Assembly (NCBI GenBank): GCA_001695595.3
Contig: MBPM02000032.1
Location: 62,001 to 126,000, forward strand
Length of the DNA: 64,000 nucleotides
DNA from: Plasmopara viticola
Lineage: Eukaryota > Oomycota > Peronosporomycetes > Peronosporales > Peronosporaceae
Reading direction: 5' to 3'
Below the pieces are notes generated by a model, which had not been told where the DNA came from, made no database searches, and saw nothing but the letters and a program-made list of their open reading frames with translations. Made by a program: the position numbers and the translations under genes. This document shows, piece after piece, positions 49,611-61,456 of this stretch (the stretch's first letter is position 1; the number at the start of each line of letters is the position of its first letter).

Positions 49611-52600
49611 GCCGCAACAAGTCTTTTGTCACAAGCAACGTCCTTGCCCGATTGACAGCGGAGCAACTTTCCACATGGCCCCACACAGGAAGGTTTCGAG
49701 GGCCTAGAAGCAAGCTTCGAAGAGAAGATTGCAGACGAGAAGAAGGTGCTCGTTCGAGCCGGCACGGAAAAACGGACTTGTTTGGACGGAACGGGCATTC
49801 GCATGGAGTTCTGCACATTCCCGGATCCGACAGAAGGTTGCTGTCAACTAGCAAGCTGCAGAGCTTGGTATGAGTGTGGAGTTCGTCATGCGTTTTCTGG
49901 AACAATAATCAAGCAATTGTGTGGATACAAAGTTTGTGAAATCGTATTTGCTTGACTGTGAGTAGGAATAAGCATGTCTTGTTGGATATTCTGGGTTGAC
50001 AATCAGTGGAAGCTTTGGCATGCCCGCATGGGGCACCTCAGCAAGGAAGCGCTGGTCAGGTAATAGCGATTACCTAATGGTATTCCAGTCATCAATTAAA
50101 GTGTATAAACGTTGTGTGTCGGGTGTTTGAAGGGCAAGCAGACGGTCACGGTGTTTTTGTCTCCTTCGATGACAAAGACGACACGTGTGTTGGAGCGTAC
50201 TCGCACAAATATCAAGGCGCCACTAAGAATATCCACGAAAGGTGGTGCCAAGAATGTCCTCACGTTTGTGAATGATCTTTTTTAAATTTGTTGCGCTTTT
50301 TCTGAGCAAGAGCAAGAGTGAAGTGGCTGACAATGTACGAAAACCAGTGGGGTGCACAACTAAAGAGTTTGTGATCCGACAACAGAACCAAGTTTGCGAA
50401 CAAGACAATGGCTGAAAAATGTCAACAGAACGGCATTGTACACCAGCGTTCGTTCCATACAGCCCTCAGCGGAACAAAGTGGCAGAGCGTATGAACAGAA
50501 CTAATATGGAAAAGGCCCGCAACATGATGCACTACAAAAGCGTTTCGACGAGTCGGTGGTCGAAAGCGGTAAATTTAGCGGTTTATTGAGGTAATCGCTC
50601 CATCGATACGGCCCATCCTCACATCACGCCGCACGAACTAGCTTTCAAGATAAAGCCTCAAATGAATCACCTGCGCGTATTAGGTTCGAAAGGCTACGCT
50701 CATGCTTACGATGTGAAACGTACCAAACTCGAACCCAGGAGTTTCAAATGTATGTTTCTCGGGTACGCAAAGAATGACAAGGGCTATCGCGTGTTTGACG
50801 TGGAGAATGCCAAGATCAAAATGAACCGCTCCTTAAAGTTGGATGAGCGTGAGGTGGACGGCATTTACGACACGCAAGAGCTTAAGCTGGTACCATTTCA
50901 AGAAATGAAGGCTGGGGATGAAGTTAAGGCTTAGCGTCAAGTGAATCGAAAGCCAGTTCCAGACAATATCATGGGAGCTGTCGAAGAGCCAGTCGCGGAT
51001 ATCTAAATGGATGGTATGGAACGTATGCCAAGCGTCGTTATACAGCGGCTAGTGCCTTCCGAGAGCCCTGTATGGAACAGACTTGAGACAACGGAGTATT
51101 ATCCACTGCTCTAAGTGCAACAAGAAGATCGTTTAGTGTTTCGACCTGAAGTGGAGCGAACAAGAGTACGACGTGAACCGGGGCTAATGCTAAGAAACGA
51201 CTCAGATGATAAAGAGACTGAATGCGGAAGCCACGCCGTGAGTATTGACGATGATACGGACCGACCGACTACGTATGTTCAAGAATGGCAAGCGACGGTG
51301 CATAAAAAGGGCTTGAAGCAATGGATGCTGAGTTCCGCTCTTATGAAAAGAATCAATTGTGGACATTTTGTCCGCAAGGAAAGATAAGACGCACAATTGG
51401 ATCCCGATGGGTATTTGCCAAGAAGCGTGATCAGAATGGCGCTATCGTGCGATACAAGGCACGGCTGGTCGCAAAATGTTCAAGCAAAGTATAGCGTTGA
51501 CATTTTCAAAAGAATTTCCCCGGTTGCCAACATGAATTTGATCCAAACAATTCTCGCAGTATACGCTAGATTCGACTAACAAATGGAACAGCTGGACGCC
51601 GACACAGCTTTTTCACTAACGTGTTGACGAACAACGTTTTTTCTGGAAGTTCCGCTTGGTGTCGACAATGCTGAACGATACATTTGTCAATCAAACAAGG
51701 GTATATCGCAGCAAGTGCGTGGAACAAGACAATAGATCATGTCTTCGTCAGAAATGGCCTCACGAGTTGCGGGGCAGATTAATGTCTTTATGCCAAGAGT
51801 ACATAAGAAGGTTTTGTCAACGTTGGACTATATGTGGACGGCATGATTATCGCAGAAATAATCAGCTAGGAAATAAATCAAGTAAAGGAAGTGCTCAAGA
51901 ATGCTTTCAAGATTAAGGAGCTTGGTAAGGCGGAATTTGGTTTGGGTACGAAAATCGATCACGACAACGGTGATGATCAAACAGGCTCGCTGCATCGACG
52001 ACGTGGTCAAGCGATTCGGTCAACAAATTACCAAGAGCGTTGATAACTCATGCGTATCAGGATAAAAGTTGTCATCAAAAGAGTCGCCAACTACGGAGGA
52101 GGGACGGTCGACAATGCGATCAAAGACCTATCGCTCCTTGATAGGATTCTTGCTGTACATAACGACATGGAAATTGCTTACGTGATGACACAGCTATCGC
52201 GTATTCTAGGGGATTCGGGACAACAACATTGGAGCGCAGCAATTCGAGTAGCGCAGTATGTGAAGACTACGCTTCATATCGGTATCCTCTACCGAGGGAG
52301 TGGAAGCGTTGCGTTTAAACCATACTCGGATGCAGATTGGGACAGCAACACGGATGACAGACACTCGGTTTCGAAAATTATGCCCATGATTGCGAGCGCA
52401 CCAGTGGTATTTTAGTCGAAGTGCCAGCGGACAGTTGCGCTGAGATCAGCGGAAGCTGAGTATATGGGTCTCAGTTTATGCACTCGAGAAGTTCAATGGA
52501 CGCGGGCACTATAAAGGACATGTGTCACAAGCAAGCTGGAGGAACACAGGTCTGGGAAGACATCCAAGGTGCTATCGCGTTGGCCATTTACGAAGGATAC

Positions 52601-52806
52601 CATGCTAGGACGAAGCATGTGGACATCAAGCAGCAATTTATTCGTGAGAACGTGCATGAAGGACTGACTATATTAACACAAAGAGTCAGCTTGCTGATAT
52701 TCTGACGAGGGCACTTGAAACCAAGATTCTGAAGTATTTGTGCGAACCCTCCGAAGTCAAGACCAAGTCAGCAACAAAGCACACGCAACATTAGCGGTGA
52801 TGGGAG

Positions 52807-52953
52807 TGTTGATATTACACCGCTGAATGCATGGTGTACAGGCGAATGACGTCACAGTATTCATGAGCTCGTCAAAGACAGCAAGTACAAAATGGTAGCC
52901 ATTTACTGATCTAAATAAATATATTCACTTCAGTCTTAACTTTCTACTCAACA
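52807..52953 (+). repeat. 3' LTR of the copia element
   Basis: The LTR is ~147 nt, starts TGTTGATATTACACC and ends ACTCAACA. It contains the palindromic TGACGTCA (CRE-like) box also present in the 5' copy. Divergence between the LTRs is clearly visible by eye, so the insertion is not recent. Confidence 0.8.
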
Positions 52954-53545
52954 GCCAATTGAGTAGTATATATAAAGCACTCTTCTTGACAAAGATGCGT
53001 ACTTCGCACTACCAAATTTGAATCGGAATGAAGAAGACGCTTTTAGAAATAATGTGAATAAACACTCATATCAAGTTGCACTGTCTTTTCCGTTCAACAA
53101 ATGGCTTGGGTCGTAGTTGCCAGGGTACGTATCGGCCAATCGATAAGACGGCAGCGAACCCCTTTTGTTGAACGAGCATTACCGACAGCACCATTCACCA
53201 ATTATAGACGGCTTTTCTGCGTCTTCTTTGGAATTTGCACGATAAGAGCATCTTTCTTCGAGCTCCCAGATGATCCAATCGACGAGTCCTCTTATAACGC
53301 CGCACCCTTCGCGAAGACGGTGAGATCGGATGCAGCAATCCCTGCGAGATGACTATCCGCATACTTGAGCTTTACCGCATCCCGTAATGTATCCACATCC
53401 TCAACCTACACGACAGCAAAACTTGCCGACGTCATGGCTTTTTCATCCCCATTCACGAGCTGAGACTATTTCCGCGCCACCCTTGAACCACGCGGCAAAT
53501 TCGAGATTGCACACTCCTCACTCCAATTATTCCACTTTTCTGCCC
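52954..53545 (-). pseudogene. N-terminal half of CRN/HNH unit D, beyond the copia insertion
   Basis: The minus strand carries the header closely matching the intact gene: D-V-D-T-L-R-D-A-V-K-L-K-Y-A-D-S-H-L-A-G-I-A-A, D-L-T-V-F-A-K and K-K-D-A-L-I-V. It continues with R-L-A-D-T-Y-P-G-N-Y-D-P-S through frame breaks and a stop within the header. At 52954 it meets the copia 3' LTR. Beyond the element, 48560-49474 continues the unit. The header here is much more like copy A than copies B or C. Confidence 0.78.
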
Positions 53546-53559
53546 ACAGTGGAGTTAAA

Positions 53560-53896
53560 TACATCCATAGTGATGACATAATGTCTAGCTGTATATGTGA
53601 CAGAAGAGTTGAAAGATATCATATTACTTTGTAGTGATGACACGATGACGCCAGCTGTGTGTTTGCAATAGTGTTGATAAAGTATGAGGAGTAGCAGTCG
53701 CAGAGAGAAGAAATGACAGAAAGGTTGGGGATTGGGATGTGACATCTGACATGATGTCGCGAGGTTTTCTCGTGATGGTTTACAACAGCAGTGATGTTGA
53801 ATTATGCAATGCACGTTGTGTCACATTCCTTGCAACTTTTTCTTAAAGGTTCAATGTTCGCTGCCGGTGTTATTTAAATAGCCCTTCCAGGCCATG
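53560..53896 (-). repeat. 3' flank of a further CRN unit (copy E), body lost
   Basis: On the minus strand this matches the flank of unit C (47930-48250): GGCCTGGAAGGGCTATT, the CACCGGCAGCGAACAT stretch, AATGTGACACAACGTGCATT, and a C/T-rich stretch ending CTTCTGTCAC. The gene body that should lie above 53897 is replaced by copia sequence. Confidence 0.68.
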
Positions 53897-55285
53897 GATA
53901 TCAACTCCAACCGCAAGAAGCGAGAAATATATATCACACAGCAAAATTACATCTATGAGACCGCCGAAAAGTTCCGCCACGTACACGCTCGTCGTACGAC
54001 CAACCCATGTGACATAAGTACCAAGATTTCAGACGATGACAACCCAAAGACAGATGCATAGAGAGAAGCCTTGAGTCAAACCCCTACCGCGAGGCTGATG
54101 TTCGTTATTACAACCACAAGACCTGGCACGTCGTTTTTGTTGAGTCAGTTGGGATGTTTCGCTGCAAACCCAGGCACTCAACACTGAAAGGCACTTATCG
54201 AAATACTGCGCTACCTCCCCACGGCAAGTAACCTCGGGTTCACTACAGTTGTCAATCCATTCAACAACAGCTCACTGCGTACAGTGACGCTGATTGTGGA
54301 AGTAATTTAAAATATCGGCGCTCGGTGTCTGGTGTCCTTTTGATACTCAACAGTGGACCTGTTTCGAATTTAAGTCAAAAATCAGCGTACTGTAGCGTTG
54401 AGTACTCTCGAAGCCGAGTATATGGCATTGAGTTAATGCACTTAGGAAGTTCTGTGGGCACGTATGATAATGTCAGACCTTGAGAGCGCACATAATTGCC
54501 CCACTCGTCACGACCCATGAATACCACGCACGCACAATACATGTGGATATTCGCCACCACTTTATCCAAGAGAAGGTCACATCGGGTGAGATTAAGGTGG
54601 CCTACGAGAGGACGTAGTTTCAGCTGGCTGACATCCTCACCAAGGCACGCGGCACTAAGCGATTTTAGTATCTCCGTACCGGCATGAGCACCACAGCAAG
54701 CAAGCCGAGGGAGCAAAATCAGTGACTGGGAGTGTTAAGAGGAGCACTGTTGCTAGTCCGTCACTTTGTGGTCGTCACCGATGATGGGTTGAAGATGACC
54801 AAGTGACGAGACATATGATGAGTAATGAAATTGTTGTCAGTGACCACGTGGTATCATGAATATCACAAATATTCTCCGACACCAGGAGAACCTGCAACCG
54901 ATCCAACGAGAACCTCGCCATTAAGAACTCTGCTATAGCGACCAAGTCGACTCCAACGGGATGGTTTTCGACCTCATGTCACACGTAGGAGTCACCCTGA
55001 TTCCAACGACGTATTCTTGCTGACGTGGTCAGTGGGAAAGATGGGCCTGTGCAACAAGAGAACGTTTGAAATGCACACAGGATTGAACAACCAAACCCAC
55101 TCATGATCGAAGCTGGTGTGGTGGACAGATACGAAGGTGATATCGTTGTGTACGATGGGAACAACGACAATATTGAGAGTAAGGACAACGAGTGGACGGG
55201 AAGGTCGATAGTCTTAAGGGAGATAACAGTGTGATATATACACTTTTCAATTTACGTTTTATGTCATTATGTCCTTTTATAGACG
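53897..55285 (+). mobile_element. Second copia fragment (RT/RNase H end plus probable LTR)
   Basis: This is a plus-strand fragment. Reverse transcriptase C-terminal traces (T-T-T-R-P-G-T-S-F and L-G-C-F-A-A-N-P-G-T-Q-H, 54110-54190) are followed by RNase H: Y-S-D-A-D-C-G-S-N (near 54285), R-R-S-V-S-G-V-L-L, A-L-S-T-L-E-A-E-Y-M-A (near 54395) and A-D-I-L-T-K-A-R-G-T-K (near 54630). At 54730 TGTTAAGAGGAGC probably starts an LTR, by analogy with the first element. The region from there to ~55285 has no clear internal domains. It differs from the first copia element and is sandwiched between CRN units E and F. Confidence 0.65.
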
Positions 55286-55575
55286 GCCTCTAATCAAAGA
55301 GTCAAGGTGATCGTGCGCGCCTTGGGTTTGATTATGGTCAGCAAATTGAGAGTCGTTGAAAGAAGGCTCAAGGATATCGGCCACCGATTAAGGACCCGAA
55401 GTGGCTTATGTGGAAGTCAAAGCCAATTAAAAAAGCCTGAAAGGGCTGCTGTAATACGGAACCGGTAGGTTCTAACGAATGTGACATAACGCGCATTGCG
55501 TATTACAACACTACTACTGTTGTGACTTAAATCGGGTGACTTGATGTCAGATCTACTGCTATTCCCCGTTCACAT
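55286..55575 (+). pseudogene. 3' remnant of a further CRN/HNH unit (copy F)
   Basis: This plus-strand tail matches the end of the intact gene and its flank: V-K-V-I-V-R-A-L-G, a D-Y-G-Q-Q-like stretch, then AAAGCCTGAAAGGGCTGCTGTAATAC, AATGTGACATAACGCGCATT and ACAACACTACTACTGTTGTGA. The header and nuclease core are absent. With units A and C it shows the same 3' boundary on the plus strand. Confidence 0.68.
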
Positions 55576-58379
55576 TGTAATTACACTACAATATGAAATG
55601 CCATGGACAATTTATATAGTCTTATAGCATTCGAATAAAACTTATATTGAAACCTTTAACAACAATCTTGAAGCCTGGATGGACCTCGAACTCGAGCATG
55701 TCGAGCCGAACGTGTCTAGTGGCATAGGTAGGACGCTCATCGACCTAGAACGCACAGGATTCCTTTAGACTCTAACAAGTTTGAGGTTTTCTTGAAATTA
55801 TTTTGTTACTATCAGACATCATTGAATGATATTAGCAAAGTTGGGCTGCTGAACTCGCCGTGAGTGAATATGTGAATAGGTTTGATCGTAATGGTCGCAC
55901 GGAAGATATCTGTCATAGCATCATTGATACAATCAAATTTCGGCACCTCGTCGTCCTCACATACTGCATCGTCGAGCTCTGATACAGATACCGATCTTGA
56001 AATATGTGCCTAGCTATGTTCCACGCGACATACCAGCTATGCGAGCACTAAGCATCAAAACTTTGTTTACGACATCTGGATTATTCGATCGGCGAAGTAT
56101 GGACTTATAAGTCAGCCACCCAATTTTGCACTGCTTGGCTTTGTTGAGCCATGATTTAAATTCTGTTGCGCAAATAGCTCCTTTAAAATTCCGGAAACGT
56201 GTACGCCTGAGATAGATATTAATATAATAGTATCGCTTCAAAAACTGACGTGACGATGCATTTAACCCATTCCTTAGCGGGTGCAGTACCGGCTGCCAAA
56301 AGTACTAAATTCAGGTTTGGTCACATATTGAGGCATAGATCCACGAACATCGGGAATATTCCGCAAACGGGTGACTTAACTCTGCAAGATTGTAGGTACC
56401 GTAAGGGTACAAAGCGGAAACATGAGCGGATAAAATATTTTGAGATGCGAAATAATCAAATTTTGAGTGTCACAAACACACCCATGTTTGCAAACGAATT
56501 ATATTCATTAAAACTATCGATAGTTTGGCAGGTCGTTAAATCGCGGCAGGTGCACTTCGATGAAAGGCGCTACAAAGGTATTAGAGCCCCTTATCCGTAA
56601 GGGTCTTGACGCTAGTGAGATTTTGGCATGATTTAAAGTCGAATATATCTGAGAAGGAGTGTTTCTAGGATCAAAAAGCTTTCTTAGAGACCAAAAATAC
56701 CTTTTTCCGTTCTAGACGAATTTTACCTCAAGTTAATTGTGAAGCTGTCGTATCGCCTTGGCTTGGCGATCCTGACTTAACCCTCAAATCTAGCATTTTT
56801 TTAATCTCACATTGGAGCACCCTAATAGTGAAGATTGGATCGAAGGTCTGCGTTACAAGCCAATATTTTCTGCTAGGAGAGAAGTGTTAGCTCAACGATG
56901 CCTTTATCGCCGAAAAGGATTAAAATGGCCTTGTCTATGAATTCAAATTGACGCACTCGTAAACCAACTGTCAAAAATTGCTGTTGATGAATGCTGGCAA
57001 GAAGGGGATTAATCAGCTGGTAAGGAGGAGAAGACTAGATCGACCCATTCGCGTCAGCGTCTAGTGTAGTGGGAACAACTGCTAGCAAATGATCTCAAGA
57101 GCTGCCGGGACGGACTCTTTTGGGGTTTTAGTCTGATCTGTCAAGGAACAGCACAGGCACGTGATGAGGACACGTTTACTGACTAGTTGAGTTCTAGCAT
57201 TGACCGTGATTGTGGTGGTACTGGTACTGTGGTCGCGGTGGCACTGGCGTCAACAATCACTAGAATTGTGGTGCCGGTGTGTTACTGGCGGCGACGATGG
57301 CAGTGGCTGTTTTGGCGTAGAAAATCAATTGTATTGGGCGTACTGGTGATGGCAGAGTCTGACGCTAATGAATAATGGAGACGATAGTATTGGTGGTTGC
57401 GGGGGCGTTGGTAAGGGTTATGGCGGTGGTGGCGGACCTTTGCTTGGCGGTTAAAGCGGTAATTATTTGGCGGGGAGACGGTCAACTTTTTGTACAAACA
57501 TAGCGTAGCAGCAATTAATGAAATGTTTGAAACTAGTAATTGCCTCTTGACTTTAAAGTCTCACCCCACATTTCCTCATTCTACATTCAATCGCCAATCC
57601 CCACAGCGATAAGCCAAAAAGTAGTGTGCTAGAAAGATATGTTTTTTCTCAATGCTTAAGGTCTCAAGATCGAGCAGGAAATTGCTTTGGCTCAAGAGAG
57701 AGAAAAGGGTGTATCAGAAAGCTAAATAGGCTGAAAGAAGTACGAGATCAGTACTACAAAAAAAGTGGAGGCGCTGGAGAAGGACCAAGAGACGGCCGAA
57801 TAAAAACTGACCTCAGCTACGATCACATACGAAAAAAGCAATTAAGAAGCACAAGAAGGCAGAAAATGGTGCACAGCTTCGCTCAAGAAGCGCAACAGAC
57901 TGTTCGCTTTGTTACAACAAAAATATGAGAAAGCCATCAACGCGGTCAAAACGTTGAGCGGAGTATTGCATCTCTACCAAGAGAGCTAAATATGGCGAGA
58001 GGAACTGCTTGCGCGAATATATAGTAAAAATTCTTCATCGAAGGCGAACTCTTTCCTTGCCATTATTTTTTTATCGTGATAAGTATAAGATATACATTGT
58101 CTTTTCACTTCAGCAGAATCCAAGCCTCTTAAAAGCTATCTAAAGACTAGGAAAACGCGACTAGCTAAACAGCGAATATAATGATGAAACGAATCGAACA
58201 AAAATTTCGTGCTCGCGACAAGAGTAAAAAAATTTATCCAAAAGCAAATCTATTTCTTCATATATAGCGTCAGCTCAATATAAAAAGTCGATTTTAGTAC
58301 AACGTCAACAATATTTAAGTCAACTTACACGATATACTAAAAGATTTAGCAGTCTAATGCTAATGAGTACAAGTTGCTT
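55576..58379. other. AT-rich spacer with GGT-rich low-complexity patch
   Basis: No gene is supported. A G/T-rich tract (about 57200-57480, many GGT/TGG/GCG triplets) is low-complexity. The frame at 57626-57928 is Lys/Arg-rich and charged and might be part of the N-terminal region of the polymerase remnant downstream, but I see no definite motif. Frames at 56014-56241 and 56250-56600 are unrecognised. Confidence 0.4.
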
Positions 58380-60520
58380 CTAGGAAAATCACCAATGCTC
58401 ACGGTCTGACTAGTGCGGAGATTATAATAGATAATCTTGGTCAGACCTATGAGATGGCTGGTGAAAAGCTGTTTGGGAGAAAGAATGACAACTGTTTTTT
58501 ACTTTCACAGCAGTCTTTGCTATGGTTAGCAAAGGTTTAAGTATGGATACATTAAACAACAGCTTAAACAACCATCAGGATTTGGATCAACAGCGGTTGC
58601 TATGATATATGTCTACTAAGAACGATCTTTTTGCAGATATTGGTACAGACAACAACATATTTTTCAATTATCAAAAACCCTAGCTACATAAGCATTGCGA
58701 CATCGGACATTTATATTCTCTTAACATTAGCACTCATGTACCCGCTGGAAAATGTTATGCCATGCACCTTAGTACGTATCTAGGTAAACGCAAATGTGAT
58801 GTCAAAATAAGATTTGTCTGTGGAGTTGGCAAGGGTGTTTTTCCTTGCGAGTACATTATGTAATAAATCAGACTACTATCCCGCCGCAGCCAGCTTTTGA
58901 CAGCAAACTACGTGGAACGAGCAACATCGATGATGGCTTCGTTAGAGTGATGTTCGTGTGTAAGGACCTATTTGTCTGGCACAACCATCTCGACGCAGTT
59001 TCCTTTATTTAAACTATTAAGATTCAGCGAGAACTTCTTATGCGTTCTGGCCTGGATATGTTTACGAATGGTGTATCGCTACTAGGCCTTTCGAAAAGGT
59101 TAATTTAAAGTTCTGCTTATAAAGCTTAAATATCCATCTTAAAATCTCCTTAAGCGTTTTGATTCCCGAGCAAGCGAATGAGTAGTTACAAGAGCCAGGT
59201 TTTTAATGCTAAGCGTGGGTGTGATGTGACGCTAAAACACCTTGTAAGACTGCCAAATCAGTAGAAAAACTTTTGTGGTCTTCAATGATCGAGACAGTAA
59301 CAAGCTTGGGCACATTAACGGCAGCATTTTGATTAGTTGTATTTTGTGTGACACCGCTCGTGTAAAATGGTCTTTTGAAAAATATTGATACAAGAAGCTG
59401 CTTGAGTTATGCTCAGACAGAATGGCGATCTTATTGACAAAAAGGAGAGAGACAATTAAGTAAGATGAAGGCTAACATTGATAGTGGTCCTTCAATTACT
59501 TTAAGCCGCTACGCTTACCGCAACGAGTCGAAGTTTCATGGTTGTGAACTCATGAAAAAGATTATCGTATACGATGTCAATGCTATTATCTTTAAGCTCT
59601 CGGTAATGACATGCTGTGCGGACGACTTACATTATTAAAATCTTATTCAGACACTATTGACAACATCAGGCCCGATAAGATTTTGGCTTTCTCAAGTGTG
59701 ATATCCAGATCTAAAACATTCGAAGCAGCATTTCGGAGAGATGACCTAATCTTTAAATATACATTTATTGGCTGTACTGGTGACGTATGACTATAAGAGC
59801 AAATAGATCGAAGTCCGCTAGCAAGCCTTATAGTAAGAAAGTCTTTATCTACACATCTTTGTTCAAGTAGTACTTATTATATTGTACGGAGATCACTGAG
59901 ACATACAGCTTCATCAAAGCAAGTTCACATAAAGCTTTTGCTCCATTTATGGATGCTGTTCGAACCCGCGACGAGAAGGCGAAGCTATACAGTCTAAGGC
60001 TTTGTTGAATGAGATGGTGAAACTTAAAGGGAACAGTGCTTTAGGTTGATCTGGTATGGACATAAGCAAGCACAGAGAGGTCCAAGATCGCATTGCGATA
60101 TTGATAGTCTTGCCAATCAGAAATGTACAAATGCTTTAGGGATTTTAAGGTGAGAGGTGATTAGCGAAGGGGGCGTGGTGGATAGCGACTCCCTATAGAT
60201 GACCCAAACAATAATGCCGGGTAGGGTCCCGAAATCGATGACGTAAAATTTATTTGCACTTATCAATGAAGTGGAGGCCGAACAAACTCGCATGGATGAA
60301 AGAGAGTTGTTAGAACTCTTTGCCTCCGTTCAACAATGTGTCCTTTGCGAGTCACAAGAAGCAGGAATAGATCTAGCTAGCCCATTGCGACGTTGCTTGT
60401 TGATTCTTCGATGTCGACTCTTCCTGCCATTGCGAAGTAAAACTCACCAAATGTTGGATTGTTCATTAACCAATTGGCAAGATAAGCTGGATTTATACCG
60501 TTGTTAGACAGGTATAGTTT
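58380..60520 (+). pseudogene. Decayed protein-primed family B DNA polymerase (Maverick/Polinton-like)
   Basis: No long open frame exists, but reading across frames on the plus strand recovers the DNA_pol_B_2 layout. Near 58835-58910 come K-G-V-F-P-C-E-Y and P-P-Q-P-A-F-D-S-K-L. Near 58970-59090 come F-V-W-H-N-H-L-D-A-V and then S-G-L-D-M-F-T-N-G-V-S-L-L-G-L. Near 59490-59590 come G-P-S-I-T-L-S-R-Y and I-V-Y-D-V-N-A (the motif A Asp region). Then follow C-G-R-L-T-L-L-K-S-Y-S-D (near 59615), Y-S-F-I-K-A-S-S-H-K-A-F-A-P-F-M-D-A-V (near 59905) and L-K-G-N-S-A-L-G-stop-S-G-M-D-I-S-K-H (near 60030, motif B). The final Y-x-D-T-D region is not seen. Such polymerases replicate Maverick elements and linear plasmids. 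It is dead through many stops and frameshifts. Confidence 0.8.
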
Positions 60521-61456
60521 ACCCTATTGACGAGCTTGTTGTCTGAACAGTAATCCAATCCAATCGACCTTCATTTAACGTGACTGTCCTGCGACTAATG
60601 CGAGCACTAGCGGCGGTATTTTGTCATTGTTGTCGATAGCGATTGGCTCTAGCGTAACAAGTGTGACGAGGGATCTAGCCAAGTGCCTTTTGATACTAGC
60701 CCTTTTGCAATGTGTAAACGTGTCGAAAACGATGTGTTAAACCAAATTAAGTGCTAAATTAAGTGCGCCATAAAATATGGGCTAACACCTGCTTCCAATC
60801 AAAAGGGAGATATCGACAATCTTATTCTTTGTATTGATATCAAGAATCGACATGCAAATGAGCAAAACTGATATTGCAGACTACTCAAAAGTGCCAAACT
60901 TCAACATACAGAATCGTGCCACGACAGTACTGGAGCCCAATCGTTGGCGATGCTTAAATCGTGTGATGTAATTTCGCGTGCTGAACGAAGTTAATGCTCA
61001 AGTCAGTTCCGTCCAGTTAAACTTTCGAGGTTGTTGACGGTATCGCCACACTAGCTTTCAGACCGTTTTTCGTTTGCATTCTGTTGCAGCGCATCTTTGG
61101 CAAAAGGTTTCAAATTCCTCAATCCTACTAGGAACCGATTTCGAGAGTCACGAGTAGAGGCATCCATCGCCTACTGCTTTGCGAGAGAGAGGGAGACTTT
61201 CGTCTCGAGTCGAAGTCTTTCAACTTCGGCGTATTTCACCATTTGTCGCCTAAATTTAACATTGATTCGCGAAATGAGGCGAGAAAAAGGGCCCTTTTTT
61301 AATAATTTGAGTCTTTTCAGCTGGGCAAGATCCGTTTTGGGATTGCGGGAGAGAATGAGTGCAACCGACTCGCAGTGTGGAAGAGAGTGAAAGGGCGCCG
61401 GAGGGGGTGGTTGCCACATTCCATTTGCCTCTTAGAGCCGGCGGCAACCTTTGGCC
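60521..61456. other. Upstream region of the kinase gene
   Basis: The left part is AT-rich and may still belong to the decayed Maverick-like element. From about 61080 composition becomes GC-richer, consistent with promoter and 5' UTR of the kinase. The frame at 61097-61390 has no known domain. No specific regulatory site is called. Confidence 0.45.

Larger units (their letters stand above)
49475..52953 (+). mobile_element. Ty1/copia LTR retrotransposon, both LTRs present, coding region decayed
   Basis: The element is ~3.5 kb and inserted inside CRN unit D. Both ends are similar LTRs starting TG and ending CA. Internally, in order: protease D-S-G-A-T-F-H-M-A-P-H (near 49657), gag-pre-integrase M-G-H-L-S-K-E-A-L (near 50030), and integrase P-Q-R-N-K-V-A-E-R-M-N-R-T (near 50460) with its C-terminal part (50662-50934). 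Reverse transcriptase follows with R-Y-K-A-R-L-V-A-K (near 51450) and Y-V-D-G-M-I-I-A (near 51830), then RNase H with Y-S-D-A-D-W-D-S-N (near 52325) and H-A-R-T-K-H-V-D-I-K (near 52600). Gag is largely missing. Many stops and frameshifts, and Gly in place of the second Asp of the Y-V-D-D catalytic motif, show it is dead. Confidence 0.88.

Noticed and set aside
57187..57497. Glycine-rich protein in the GGT-rich tract
   Set aside because: Frames are short on both strands, with no start context or conserved pattern; looks like low-complexity DNA.
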